Positions 29,307 to 37,668 of a stretch of DNA of 64,000 nucleotides are shown here, one piece after another (within the stretch, counting starts at the first letter, position 1; every line of letters starts with the position of its first letter). The notes beneath the pieces were generated by a model. That model was not told where the DNA came from, did no database searches, and saw only the letters and a list, made by a program, of their open reading frames with translations. The stretch spans positions 2,558,501-2,622,500 of the forward strand of contig NZ_CP116304.1 in NCBI RefSeq assembly GCF_028010285.1. The letters run 5' to 3'. Both the position numbers and the translations under genes were made by a program. This DNA is from Pseudomonas sp. Q1-7. GTDB taxonomy: Bacteria > Pseudomonadota > Gammaproteobacteria > Pseudomonadales > Pseudomonadaceae.

Positions 29307-30458
29307 CTACCTACCACCCATGATGGCGATGTAGTCCTGCGTCCACCGACTGTAGGGGACGAACTTCCCGCCCTGGGCTTCCGGGGTCTTCCAGAAGGCG
29401 ATCTTGTCGAACTGGTCGTAGCCGTTGGTGGCGCAGCCGTCGGGGCCGAGCAGTTCGCTGCCGGTGCAGCCCTTGGCCACCACCGGCAGCGAGCCGAACC
29501 AGGCGGCCAGGTCGCCCTGCACCTTCGGCTGCAGGGACCAGTCCATCCATTTGTAGGCGCAGTTCGGGTGCTTGGCGTCCACGTGCAGCATGGTGGTGTC
29601 GGCCCAGCCGGTGACGCCCTCCTTCGGGAACACCGTCTCCACCGGCTGCATCTCGGCCTTCAGGGCGTTGGCCATGTAGCCCCAGGTGCTGGCGGCCGCC
29701 ACCCCTTCGTTCTTGAAGTCGCTCATCTGCACGGTTGCGTCGTGCCAGTAGCGGTGCACCAGTTCATGCTGTTTGCGCAGCAGGTCGAGCACGGCGGCGT
29801 ACTGCGCTTCGGTCAGCTGGTACGGGTCCTGGATACCCAGTTCCGGCCTGGCGGATTTCAGGTAAAGGGCGGCATCGGCGATGTAGATCGGGCCGTCGTA
29901 GGCCTGCACGCGGCCCTTGTTGGACTTGCCGTCGGCCAGGTCCAGGGGTTCGAAGACCACGGCCCAGCTGTCCGGCGCCTGCTTGAACAGCCGGGTGTTG
30001 TACATCAGCAGGTTCGGGCCCCACTGGTAGGGGGTGCCGTAGTGAACGCCCTGCACCGTGTGCCAGGGTGCGTCCTGCAGGCGTTCGTCGAGGGTGTTCC
30101 AGTTGGGGATCAGGGCGGTGTTGATGGGCTGCACGCGCTTGCCGGCCACCAGGCGCAGGGAGGCGTCGCCGGAGGCGGTGACCAGGTCGTAGCCACCCTT
30201 GGCCATCAGGCTGACCATCTCGTCGGAGGTGGCGGCGGTCTTCACGTTGACCTTGCAGCCCGTGTCTTTCTCGAACTGGGTGACCCAGTCGTAGTTCTTG
30301 TCCGACTCGCCGCGCTCGATGTAGCCGGGCCAGGCGATGATGTCGAGCTGCCCTTCGCCCGCGCCGAGTTGCTTCAGCGGTTCGGCGGCCTGGGCGGAGG
30401 CGATGAGGCAGGCGCAACTGACGGCGAACGAGAGGGAAACGGACTTGAGCGAGGGCAT
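29307..30458 (-). CDS. ydcS: Periplasmic polyamine-type substrate-binding protein (YdcS/PotD-like)
   Basis: 383 residues. Signal peptide of about 24 residues ending SAQA, then AEPLKQLGAGEGQLDIIAWPGYIERGE, the usual opening of YdcS proteins, and later GYDLVTASGDASLRLV and KWMDWSLQPKVQGDLAAWFGS. It captures putrescine/spermidine-like ligands for the transporter. First gene of the operon; the promoter should lie at 30459-30633. The dehydrogenase at the end of the operon supports putrescine as substrate. Confidence 0.9.
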   Translation of the reverse strand: MPSLKSVSLSFAVSCACLIASAQAAEPLKQLGAGEGQLDIIAWPGYIERGESDKNYDWVTQFEKDTGCKVNVKTAATSDEMVSLMAKGGYDLVTASGDASLRLVAGKRVQPINTALIPNWNTLDERLQDAPWHTVQGVHYGTPYQWGPNLLMYNTRLFKQAPDSWAVVFEPLDLADGKSNKGRVQAYDGPIYIADAALYLKSARPELGIQDPYQLTEAQYAAVLDLLRKQHELVHRYWHDATVQMSDFKNEGVAAASTWGYMANALKAEMQPVETVFPKEGVTGWADTTMLHVDAKHPNCAYKWMDWSLQPKVQGDLAAWFGSLPVVAKGCTGSELLGPDGCATNGYDQFDKIAFWKTPEAQGGKFVPYSRWTQDYIAIMGGR

Positions 30459-30633
30459 TGTCGACTCCTGTTGTACATGACGTGCGGAGCCCGATCGGCG
30501 GAACTGCAGGCCGTTGGCGGTGCGCGGAAAGCGTGCCGAAAATCACGGCCGCTGCTCGCATTGAGCAGCGTAGTTCGGGGCTTTGGGGCTGACAAGGCAG
30601 CGCGGATGGACCCCGGCGAGGCTGCTCGCCGGT

Positions 30634-31185
30634 TCAGAAATGAAGGGTCGCCTCGCCCTTGCGCCAGTTGCAGGGACAGAGTTCCTCGGTCAGCAGGGCG
30701 TCGAGCAGGCGCAGGGTTTCCTGCGGATTGCGCCCCACCAGCAGGTCGTTCACCGAGACATGGCGAATGACGTTGTCGGGATCGATGATGAAGGTCGCGC
30801 GCAGGGCCACGCCTTCGTGGCGGTCGATGATGCCCAGGGCGTCGGCCAGCTCGTGCCTGCTGTCGGCCAGCCAGGGGAAGCTCAGGCCTTTCAGGTCCTT
30901 GTGGTCGCGGCGCCAGGCAAGGTGGACGAACTCGCTGTCGGTGGAGGCGCCGATCAACTGGGTGTCGCGATCGTCGAACTGTTCCAGCAGGTCACCGTAG
31001 GCCTTGATTTCGGTCGGGCAGACGAAGGTGAAGTCCTTGGGCCAGAAGAACAGCACTTTCCATTTGCCCAGGTAGCTGTCCTGGTTGACCCGTTTGAAGG
31101 CGTTCTCCGGGGTCGGCAGGGGTTCCGAGTCGTGGTCCACCGCCAGCAGGTCGAACGCCGGCAGTTTGTCTCCGATGGTAAGCAT
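30634..31185 (-). CDS. AhpC-type peroxiredoxin with mycobacterial-style CxC C-terminus
   Basis: 183 residues. Peroxidatic Cys56 in FTFVCPTE and two C-terminal cysteines in LCPCNWRKGE (Cys170, Cys172). As I recall, M. tuberculosis AhpC has the same three-cysteine layout and nearly the same C-terminal string, and uses AhpD rather than AhpF for recycling. It reduces hydroperoxides in the cytoplasm. I start at ATG 31185, which has GGAGGAAA upstream. No ahpD or ahpF lies next to it. Confidence 0.88.
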   Translation of the reverse strand: MLTIGDKLPAFDLLAVDHDSEPLPTPENAFKRVNQDSYLGKWKVLFFWPKDFTFVCPTEIKAYGDLLEQFDDRDTQLIGASTDSEFVHLAWRRDHKDLKGLSFPWLADSRHELADALGIIDRHEGVALRATFIIDPDNVIRHVSVNDLLVGRNPQETLRLLDALLTEELCPCNWRKGEATLHF

Positions 31186-31580
31186 TGCGGGTTTCCTCCG
31201 ATGGCAGGGTGCGGAGGCACCGGGTTGGGGCAAGTATGGAAGGCGCTTGGCCGCTTTGAAATGCGGCCCGGCTATGCGGCCCATAGCGGCGTTCCAATGA
31301 GCATAGGCCGACCGGTTATTGGGCAAATTCCAAATCGCAACATATGTATAGAACAATCGGGCCATAGGGCTGCGCGGAGGCCGGACTAGACTATCTATTC
31401 CAAGGATGGAAGTTCCCCTGCCCGACGATAGGGGGAACACCTCGCCGTCGCATTCCGTCCAACCCGGTACCGCCGCCAAATAGGGCGAGCCGTGGAGTTC
31501 CGCCCAGCGGGATGCACCGGTCTGGGGCGCGACGGCTGTGCGTGTGCTGCAAGTTGTTGAAATGCAGACGATTGTTGCGA
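31186..31580. other. Long intergenic region upstream of the Anbu operon
   Basis: About 395 bases without a credible gene between two divergent transcripts. It should hold the peroxiredoxin promoter and upstream activator sites for the sigma-54 promoter. A half-matching NtrC-like element, TGCACC-ggtct-GGGGCG, lies at 31513-31529, about 52 bases before the -24 box. This is only suggestive. Confidence 0.4.
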
Positions 31581-31596
31581 TGGCACGGGGCTTGCG
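31581..31596 (+). promoter_or_regulatory. Sigma-54 (RpoN) promoter of the Anbu operon
   Basis: TGGCACGGGGCTTGCG matches the consensus TGGCACG-N4-TTGC exactly, with GG (-24) and GC (-12) at the required spacing. The predicted start is near 31606-31608, leaving a leader of about 25 bases that carries AAGGAG (31619-31624) before ATG 31632. Direction and position fit the downstream operon. Confidence 0.8.
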
Positions 31597-31631
31597 ACTG
31601 CATATCTGCCCGTGGTGACAAGGAGTTAGGC

Positions 31632-33041
31632 ATGTCCCGCACTTTCTATGACGAGATGTACGACGCGAGTGGCGAATGCCGTCCGCATTACCGGGAATTC
31701 GCACGCTGGCTGGCGGACGCGCCCGAGGAGCTGCTGGCGCAGCGACGCCGAGAGGCCGACCTGCTGTTCCACCGCGCCGGTATCACCTTCACCCTCTACG
31801 GCGATGAGCAGGGCACCGAGCGGCTGATCCCCTTCGACACCATTCCCCGCGCCATTCCCATGAGCGAATGGCGGGTGGTGGAGAAGGGCTGCATCCAGCG
31901 CGTCAAGGCGCTGAACATGTTCCTCGCCGACCTCTACCACGACCAGCGGATCATCACGGCGGGGATCATTCCCGCCGAGCAGGTGCTGGCCAACGAGGGC
32001 TACCAGATCGCCATGCAGGGCCTGGACTTGCACCGTGGCATCTACGCCCATATCGCCGGGGTGGACCTGGTGCGCGATGGCGACGGCACCTACTACGTGC
32101 TGGAGGACAACCTGCGCACGCCCAGCGGCGTCAGCTACATGCTGGAAGACCGCAAGATGATGATGCGGCTGTTTCCCGAGCTGTTCTCCGCCCAGCGCGT
32201 CGCCCCCATCGACCACTACCCGAACCTGTTGCTGGACACCCTGAAAAGCTCTAGCCCGCTGGACAACCCCAGTGTGGTGGTGCTGACCCCGGGGCGCTTC
32301 AACAGCGCCTACTTCGAGCACGCCTTCCTCGCGCGCGAGATGGGTGTGGAGCTGGTGGAAGGCGCCGACCTGTTTGTCCGCGACGACCGCGTGTTCATGC
32401 GCACCACGTCCGGTCCGCAGCCGGTGGACGTGATTTACCGCCGGCTGGATGACGCCTTCCTCGACCCCCTGGCCTTCAACCCCGAATCCATGCTCGGCGT
32501 ACCCGGTCTGCTGGCCGCCTATCGCGCCGGCAATGTGCTGCTGGCCAACGCCATCGGCACCGGGGTGGCGGACGACAAGTCCATCTATCCCTATGTCGGC
32601 GAGATGATCCGCTTCTACCTGAACGAGGAACCCATCCTGCAGAACGTGCCCACCTGGCAATGCCGCAAACCGGAAGACCTGTCCCACGTGCTGGCCCACC
32701 TGCCCGAGCTGGTGGTCAAGGAAACCCAGGGCTCCGGCGGCTACGGCATGCTGGTGGGGCCGGCGGCCAGCGCCAAGGAGATCGAAGCCTTCCGCGAGCG
32801 CCTCAAGGCCCGGCCGGAGGCCTACATCGCCCAGCCGACCCTGTGCCTGTCCACCTGCCCGACCTTCGTCGAGCAGGGCATCGCGCCGCGCCACATCGAC
32901 CTGCGACCCTTCGTCCTGTCCGGTCGGGAAACCCGCCTGGTGCCCGGCGGCCTGACCCGCGTCGCGCTGCGCGAAGGCTCCCTGGTGGTGAACTCGTCCC
33001 AGGGCGGCGGCACCAAGGACACCTGGATTGTGGAGGACTGA
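31632..33041 (+). CDS. Circularly permuted ATP-grasp protein (type 2), Anbu operon
   Basis: 469 residues. Recognised from [39 protein letters not shown] (metal/ATP loop), [13 protein letters not shown] and the glycine loop [14 protein letters not shown]. This family (DUF404/DUF407) is predicted to ligate amino acids or peptides using ATP. It heads a four-gene set with alpha-E, transglutaminase and Anbu, known as a conserved partnership from comparative genomics (Iyer and co-workers). ATG 31632 with AAGGAG upstream. The product made has not been established as far as I know. Confidence 0.92.
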   Translation: MSRTFYDEMYDASGECRPHYREFARWLADAPEELLAQRRREADLLFHRAGITFTLYGDEQGTERLIPFDTIPRAIPMSEWRVVEKGCIQRVKALNMFLADLYHDQRIITAGIIPAEQVLANEGYQIAMQGLDLHRGIYAHIAGVDLVRDGDGTYYVLEDNLRTPSGVSYMLEDRKMMMRLFPELFSAQRVAPIDHYPNLLLDTLKSSSPLDNPSVVVLTPGRFNSAYFEHAFLAREMGVELVEGADLFVRDDRVFMRTTSGPQPVDVIYRRLDDAFLDPLAFNPESMLGVPGLLAAYRAGNVLLANAIGTGVADDKSIYPYVGEMIRFYLNEEPILQNVPTWQCRKPEDLSHVLAHLPELVVKETQGSGGYGMLVGPAASAKEIEAFRERLKARPEAYIAQPTLCLSTCPTFVEQGIAPRHIDLRPFVLSGRETRLVPGGLTRVALREGSLVVNSSQGGGTKDTWIVED

Positions 33042-33043
33042 AC

Positions 33044-33994
33044 ATGCTCAGCAGAACCGCCTCCGAACTCTACTGGATGTCCCGTTACCTGGAACGCGCG
33101 GAAAACCTGGCGCGCATGCTGGACGTCAGCTACTCGCTGTCGCTGATGCCCCAGGACGGCCGTGGCGACGGGCTGGAAGAACTGGCCATGTCGCTGCTCA
33201 GCACCGGCACCCTGGAGCTCTACCAGGAGCGCCACGGCCAGTTGAACGCCGGGCGCATGCTGCACTTCTTCGCCCTGGACGCCGACAACCAGGCCAGCAT
33301 CTACAGCTGCCTGCGCGCGGCACGGAGCAATGCCCATGCGGTGCGCGGCCGGATAACCGCCGACATCTGGGAGAACATCAACGCCACCTGGCTGGAGATG
33401 CTGAGCATTTCCAACGAAGGGCTGGGTCGCTACGGCATCAGCCGCTTCTGCGAATGGGTAAAGGAGCGTTCGCACCTGTTCCGTGGCGCCACCTACGGCA
33501 CCATCATGCGCGGTGAAGCCTACAGCTTCATTCGCCTGGGTACCTTCATCGAACGGGCCGACAACACCCTGCGCCTGCTGGACTCACGCTACGAGATGTT
33601 CGGCGAGGAATCGGAGGAGGTCAGCGACAGTTCGGCCCGTGGTTATTACCAATGGAGCGCCTTGCTCCGCGCCCTGTCGTCCTTCGAGGCGTACACCGAG
33701 GTCTACCGGGGTTCCCCGGAAGCCCGCCAGGTCTCCGAGCTGCTGCTGCTGCGCGCCGACGTGCCGCGCTCGCTGCGCACCTGCATGGGCGAGCTCAACG
33801 ACATCCTCGCCAGCCTGCCCGGAGACAACGGTCGCCCGGCCCAGCGCCTGGCGGCCGAACTGGATGCGCGGCTGCGCTACACCGCCATCGACGAGATCCT
33901 CGCCGAAGGCCTGCACACCTGGCTAACCGACTTCATTCTGCTGGTCCGCCAACTGGCCCGGGCCATCCACAGTTCGTATCTGGAGGCCGTATGA
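33044..33994 (+). CDS. Alpha-E domain protein, Anbu operon
   Basis: 316 residues, all-helical. Typical opening MLSRTASELYWMSRYLERAE and internal repeat-like motif YSFIRLGTFIERADNTLRLLD. The alpha-E domain occurs next to, or fused with, circularly permuted ATP-grasp proteins, and is taken to be their partner. It starts two bases after the ATP-grasp stop and overlaps the transglutaminase start by four bases. No catalytic residue is recognised. Confidence 0.9.
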   Translation: MLSRTASELYWMSRYLERAENLARMLDVSYSLSLMPQDGRGDGLEELAMSLLSTGTLELYQERHGQLNAGRMLHFFALDADNQASIYSCLRAARSNAHAVRGRITADIWENINATWLEMLSISNEGLGRYGISRFCEWVKERSHLFRGATYGTIMRGEAYSFIRLGTFIERADNTLRLLDSRYEMFGEESEEVSDSSARGYYQWSALLRALSSFEAYTEVYRGSPEARQVSELLLLRADVPRSLRTCMGELNDILASLPGDNGRPAQRLAAELDARLRYTAIDEILAEGLHTWLTDFILLVRQLARAIHSSYLEAV

Positions 33995-34788
33995 AACTGT
34001 CCATCCGCCACGACACCACCTATCGCTACGACGACCCTGTCCGCGCCAGCATCCAGTACCTGCGCCTGACGCCCCAGGAGAACGAACGTCAGCACGTGCT
34101 CAACTGGGAGCTGACCCTGCCGCATCCGGTGCGCGCCCAGGTCGACCCCTTCGGCAATATCTTCCATGTGCTGACCCTGGACGAGCCCCATGAGTCCATC
34201 GTCATCAGCGCCCGTGGCCAGGTCGAGATCGACGAGCACAGCGAGGCCGAGCACGACCATCATTCGGCCTTGCCCTTCCTGCGCTTCACTCGCCTGACCA
34301 TGGCCGACGACGCCCTGCGCGAGTTCGCCGCGCGGCAGTGCGGCAGCCGCCGCGACCGCAGCACGCTGATCGAGCTGATGGACGCCTTGCACGAGCAGAT
34401 GCCGTTCAAGAAAGGCGTGACCCACGTCGACAGCACCGCGGCCGAAGCCTTCGCCGGCCGCGCCGGGGTCTGCCAGGACCACGCCCACGCCTTCCTCGCC
34501 TGCGCCCGCAGCCTGGGCATCCCGGCGCGCTTCGTCTCCGGTTACCTGTACCAGGGCGACAAGCAGAGCCTGGCCAGCCATGCCTGGGCCGAAGCCTGGC
34601 TGGACGATGCCTGGTACACCTTCGACGTGACCAACAAACTGGCCCGTCCCGAGCGCCACCTGAAGCTGGCGGTGGGCCTGGACTACCTGGATGCCTGTCC
34701 GGTGCGCGGCATGCGCCGTGGCGGTGGCGGCGAGCAGATGCACGCCAAGGTGGTCGTACAGCCGTTGTTGCAGGTTCAGGGACAGTAA
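33991..34788 (+). CDS. Transglutaminase-like cysteine peptidase, Anbu operon
   Basis: 265 residues. N-terminal beta domain (HDTTYRYDDPVRASIQYLRL) followed by a transglutaminase core with Cys161 (GVCQDHAHAF), His197 (SHAWAEAW) and Asp212 (FDVTN). No signal peptide, so probably cytosolic. In this operon it is thought to process a peptide bond or tag made by the ATP-grasp enzyme. ATGA overlap with the alpha-E gene. Confidence 0.92.
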   Translation: MKLSIRHDTTYRYDDPVRASIQYLRLTPQENERQHVLNWELTLPHPVRAQVDPFGNIFHVLTLDEPHESIVISARGQVEIDEHSEAEHDHHSALPFLRFTRLTMADDALREFAARQCGSRRDRSTLIELMDALHEQMPFKKGVTHVDSTAAEAFAGRAGVCQDHAHAFLACARSLGIPARFVSGYLYQGDKQSLASHAWAEAWLDDAWYTFDVTNKLARPERHLKLAVGLDYLDACPVRGMRRGGGGEQMHAKVVVQPLLQVQGQ

Positions 34789-34903
34789 GGCGCGCATACC
34801 TGTCTGCGCGCGGCGCCGGTCGCCGCTTCCTGCCCAGGCCCGTCGCACGACGGGTCCGGCGACCGGGTTCACGGCGCGCGCAGTCCCAACAAGGAGAACC
34901 GGC

Positions 34904-35635
34904 ATGACCTATTGCGTCGCCATGCACCTGAAAGAAGGCCTGGTATTCGTTTCCGACTCGCGCACCAACGCGGGCATCGACCACATCGCCACCTTCCGCA
35001 AGCTCTACGCCTTCGGCGTCAGCGGCGAACGGTTGATCGTGCTGCAGAGCGCCGGCAACCTGGCCACTTCGCAATCGGTGGTGAACCTGCTCAAGCAGCG
35101 CCTGCACGGGCCAGGCCCGAACCTCCACAGCGTGCCCACCCTCTACGACGCCACCGCCCTGGTGGCGGAAACCATACGCGAAGTCATCGCCCGCGACGGT
35201 GCGCCCCTGGCCGGCAACACCGACCTGACCTGCTCCTTCCTGGTGGGCGGGCAGATCGCCGGCAACCCGCCGGACCTCTACAGCATCTATCCCCAGGGCA
35301 ACTTCATCCAGGCCACCGAAGACACGCCCTTCCTGCAACTGGGGGAGAGCAAATACGGCAAGCCGATACTCGACCGCAACCTGGAGTTCGAGACCAACCT
35401 GGAAGAGGCTCTGCGCTGTGCCCTGGTGTCCTTCGATTCCACCATCCGCAGCAACCTGTCAGTGGGCATGCCGCTGGACCTGCTGGTGTACCACCGCGAC
35501 AGCCTGATCCTGCCGGCCGGCTACCGGGTCACCGAGGACGACACATACTTCGCCGACATCCGCAGGCAATGGGCCGCCGGGCTGCAGGACCTGATCGGCC
35601 AACTGCCGCCCCCGCCGGTGGAATACAACGTGTGA
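34904..35635 (+). CDS. Anbu, proteasome-like (HslV-type) peptidase
   Basis: 243 residues starting MTYCVAM; removal of Met would expose Thr as the N-terminal nucleophile, as in the beta-subunit/HslV family. Other family marks are GLVFVSDSRTNAGIDH, TDLTCSFLVGGQI and SFDSTIRSNLSVGMPLDLLVY. Structural work on Anbu describes open-ring or dodecameric assemblies. AAGGAG precedes ATG 34904. It ends the four-gene operon; 115 bases separate it from the transglutaminase gene. Confidence 0.93.
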   Translation: MTYCVAMHLKEGLVFVSDSRTNAGIDHIATFRKLYAFGVSGERLIVLQSAGNLATSQSVVNLLKQRLHGPGPNLHSVPTLYDATALVAETIREVIARDGAPLAGNTDLTCSFLVGGQIAGNPPDLYSIYPQGNFIQATEDTPFLQLGESKYGKPILDRNLEFETNLEEALRCALVSFDSTIRSNLSVGMPLDLLVYHRDSLILPAGYRVTEDDTYFADIRRQWAAGLQDLIGQLPPPPVEYNV

Positions 35636-35702
35636 TGGGGGAGGGGCGACTGGCCTGCTCCTGCTTGCGGGAGAGGCTGGCTGACCTCGGGTCGAGGTCA
35701 CT

Positions 35703-36500
35703 TCAAGGTGCGACCTTCCTTCCCGCCATATGCCTGAGGTAGCCAATCAACTGGCCCAGTTCCTCATCGCTGATGGCCTCCTTCGAGAACCCCGGCATCT
35801 TGCCCTGGGGCCAGCGGCGCAGGCTTTGCGGGTCGCGGATGTAGCGGGGCAGGAAGTCCCCCGCCAGGTATTCGGTGGGGTTGTAGGGAATGTTCAGGTC
35901 GGGGCCGAACTGGGCGTCGCCCGCGCCGTTCAGGCGGTGGCAGGCCAGGCAGTTCTTCTGGAACTGGACGAAGCCGGCGCGTACCTCGGCGCTGGTGTCG
36001 GCGGCCGGGAGCAGGGCGGGGAAGCGTTCGGCCACCGAAGGCAGGTGCCGGATGCGTGCCACCTGGAACGGCCATTGCTCGGGGCCGATGCGGGCGGCTT
36101 TCGGATCGGTCCAGACCAGATAGAACGGCCCCGCGCTGGGCTTGCCCTTGGCCAGGGCCGGCCAGGGACGGGCCGGGTCCTCGATGGCCAGCCAGGCACG
36201 GGCGCCCTTGTGGTTCAGCAGGGGTGCGGCAGGTAGTTCGGCGGCGAAGCCGTCCAGCGCGACCGCTTGCAGGTGCTCGTCCGGCTTTACGCCTTCCAGC
36301 AGCACTGCCACCGGCACGGCGCGGTAGCGCATGGTCTTCTTGTAGGACACGTCGTCGGGGATGGTCACGTCCTGCGCCTTGGGGTGGCTGAGGAGGGCGG
36401 CCGTGTCCAGGGTTCGGGTGCCGCCGGGCAGTTCCAGGGTCAGCTCGGCGGCGTGGAGCGGGGTGAGGCAGAAGAGCAGGGCGAACAGCGCGTTGCGCAT
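35703..36500 (-). CDS. Periplasmic c-type cytochrome with molybdopterin-oxidoreductase-like N-terminal domain
   Basis: 265 residues with signal peptide (MRNALFALLFCLTPLHAAEL). The N-terminal 150 residues resemble the oxidoreductase molybdopterin-binding fold seen in small periplasmic proteins (SYKKTMRYRAVPVAVLLEGV). The C-terminal class I cytochrome has heme motif CLACH (184-188) and a likely axial Met in KMPGFSKE. It starts three bases after a rhodanese gene, so the two are co-transcribed and may act in periplasmic sulfur or electron transfer; this is inference. Confidence 0.85.
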   Translation of the reverse strand: MRNALFALLFCLTPLHAAELTLELPGGTRTLDTAALLSHPKAQDVTIPDDVSYKKTMRYRAVPVAVLLEGVKPDEHLQAVALDGFAAELPAAPLLNHKGARAWLAIEDPARPWPALAKGKPSAGPFYLVWTDPKAARIGPEQWPFQVARIRHLPSVAERFPALLPAADTSAEVRAGFVQFQKNCLACHRLNGAGDAQFGPDLNIPYNPTEYLAGDFLPRYIRDPQSLRRWPQGKMPGFSKEAISDEELGQLIGYLRHMAGRKVAP

Positions 36501-36503
36501 CGA

Positions 36504-36872
36504 TCAGTCCTTGTCCAGGGCGTTTTTCAGGTCGAGATAGCCGCCGCCGTTGACCACATGGCTGTAGCCCAGCTCCCGCAGGCTGTCCTGGGCGATGCTG
36601 GAGCGCCGGCCGCTGCGGCAGTAGAGCACTATCGGGGTGTCCTTGTCCGGTGCGACTTCGGCGATGCGCTGGCCGATCTCTTCGTAACCGATGTTGCGGG
36701 CGCCGGGGATGCTGCCTTCGGCCACTTCTTCCGGGGTGCGCACATCGATCAGCACGGCGTTGGGCCGGGCCATGGCCTGGACCGCGGCGGCCTGGTCGGT
36801 TTCTCCGGCGGCGGCCGGCAGGCTCAGGATCGAGAGCAGGAACAGTGCAGGAATAGCGAGCAGGGTACGCAT
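36504..36872 (-). CDS. Periplasmic single-domain rhodanese
   Basis: 122 residues. Signal peptide about residues 1-22 (ending PAAAG). One rhodanese domain with LIDVRTPEE, GARNIGY and active-site loop YCRSGRRS (Cys85). It transfers sulfane sulfur in the periplasm, similar to PspE/GlpE-type proteins. It precedes the cytochrome gene by three bases. Confidence 0.92.
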   Translation of the reverse strand: MRTLLAIPALFLLSILSLPAAAGETDQAAAVQAMARPNAVLIDVRTPEEVAEGSIPGARNIGYEEIGQRIAEVAPDKDTPIVLYCRSGRRSSIAQDSLRELGYSHVVNGGGYLDLKNALDKD

Positions 36873-37132
36873 GATGGCGGCTCCTACGAGGTGTGTCCTG
36901 GCAACCTAGCACAACTGCCCGGGCGCGGCGTAGGCCGCCGGGAGCGCGGCTTTCCGTCAGGGTCAGAGGCCGTATTCGAGCGCCGCCAGCCGTTGCGCGG
37001 GCGAGCCTGGCGATGGGCTCGACGCTGCGCTCCTTCGGGCTGATTCCTGTATTGCCGGCGTGGTGGCTACCCGCGCTGCGTTGACCGCAAGTAGCGGTAC
37101 GCAGCACAGGACAACCAGTGGTTGGATGACGA

Positions 37133-37228
37133 TCAGCTGACCAATCGGGTCAGGTTCGGAAGGATGAGAATCACTGTGGTGGCAAAGACGATCAGGCTCG
37201 CTTGCCGTATTTTCGGCTGCTTGAACAT
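37133..37228 (-). CDS. Small hydrophobic protein, 31 aa
   Basis: An ORF of 31 residues with a charged N-terminus (MFKQPKIRQ) and a hydrophobic middle (ASLIVFATTVILILP) ending NLTRLVS. It looks like a real single-pass membrane microprotein; a weak AAAGGCA site lies before the ATG. I believe short proteins like this are found in other pseudomonads but cannot confirm it. Function unknown. Confidence 0.45.
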   Translation of the reverse strand: MFKQPKIRQASLIVFATTVILILPNLTRLVS

Positions 37229-37379
37229 GGCCAACTGCCTTTGTTGTTGTTGGAGGCGCGTCGGTCAGGGCTCCCTACGGCCGGCCCAAAACCTGGCCTT
37301 CCTCCGTGGCTAGCGAAAAACACCGCTCCGGCAAAACCCGGCAGCGGCGGTGACTTGCAACCCAAACTCTAGGGCCGGC

Positions 37380-37419
37380 GTCACAGACTGTTTATATCGG
37401 TTGGTAACTAGTCCGTGAC
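37380..37419. repeat. Imperfect 10-bp inverted repeat, possible operator
   Basis: GTCACAGACT and AGTCCGTGAC form arms matching at 9 of 10 positions, 20 bases apart, with the AT-rich TTTATAT in between. The position is 250 bases before the thiolase start and 150 bases before the minus-strand microprotein gene. It could be a regulator binding site or part of an RNA hairpin. Confidence 0.4.
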
Positions 37420-37668
37420 CGCTAGTAGCGCCGGGTTATGGAAAATCCATGGCGTGGGACGATCGACCCCGACTCCAGACAGCTTCCTTTCATACTGGCT
37501 GGCGACTGGCCACCAATCGACCGTTCGTCTGAGCGCAGCGGTCAATGGGGCTGAGCATTTCCGTCATTGAGCACTTGGCCTATAGCGATAAGGTAGCCAT
37601 GGCCTGCCGGACCTTCGGCGGCCGACGTACAAGAACAACAGGCACCCCAGTTGCCTCAAGAGGACGCC

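Larger units (their letters stand above)
36873..37668. other. Long intergenic region upstream of the thiolase gene
   Basis: About 800 bases. It holds one short minus-strand ORF (37133-37228), an imperfect 10-bp inverted repeat at 37380-37419 and must contain promoters for the rhodanese and thiolase genes. Composition is less GC-rich around 37120-37560 than in flanking genes. I see no further gene and no clear PsrA operator. Confidence 0.5.

Noticed and set aside
37300-37360. GC-rich CACCGCT/AGCGGCGGTG hairpin as a terminator
   Set aside because: Imperfect stem and no T-run on either strand; not called.
37380-37668. PsrA operator before the thiolase gene
   Set aside because: No pair of GAAAC/GTTTC half sites with the usual spacing was found.
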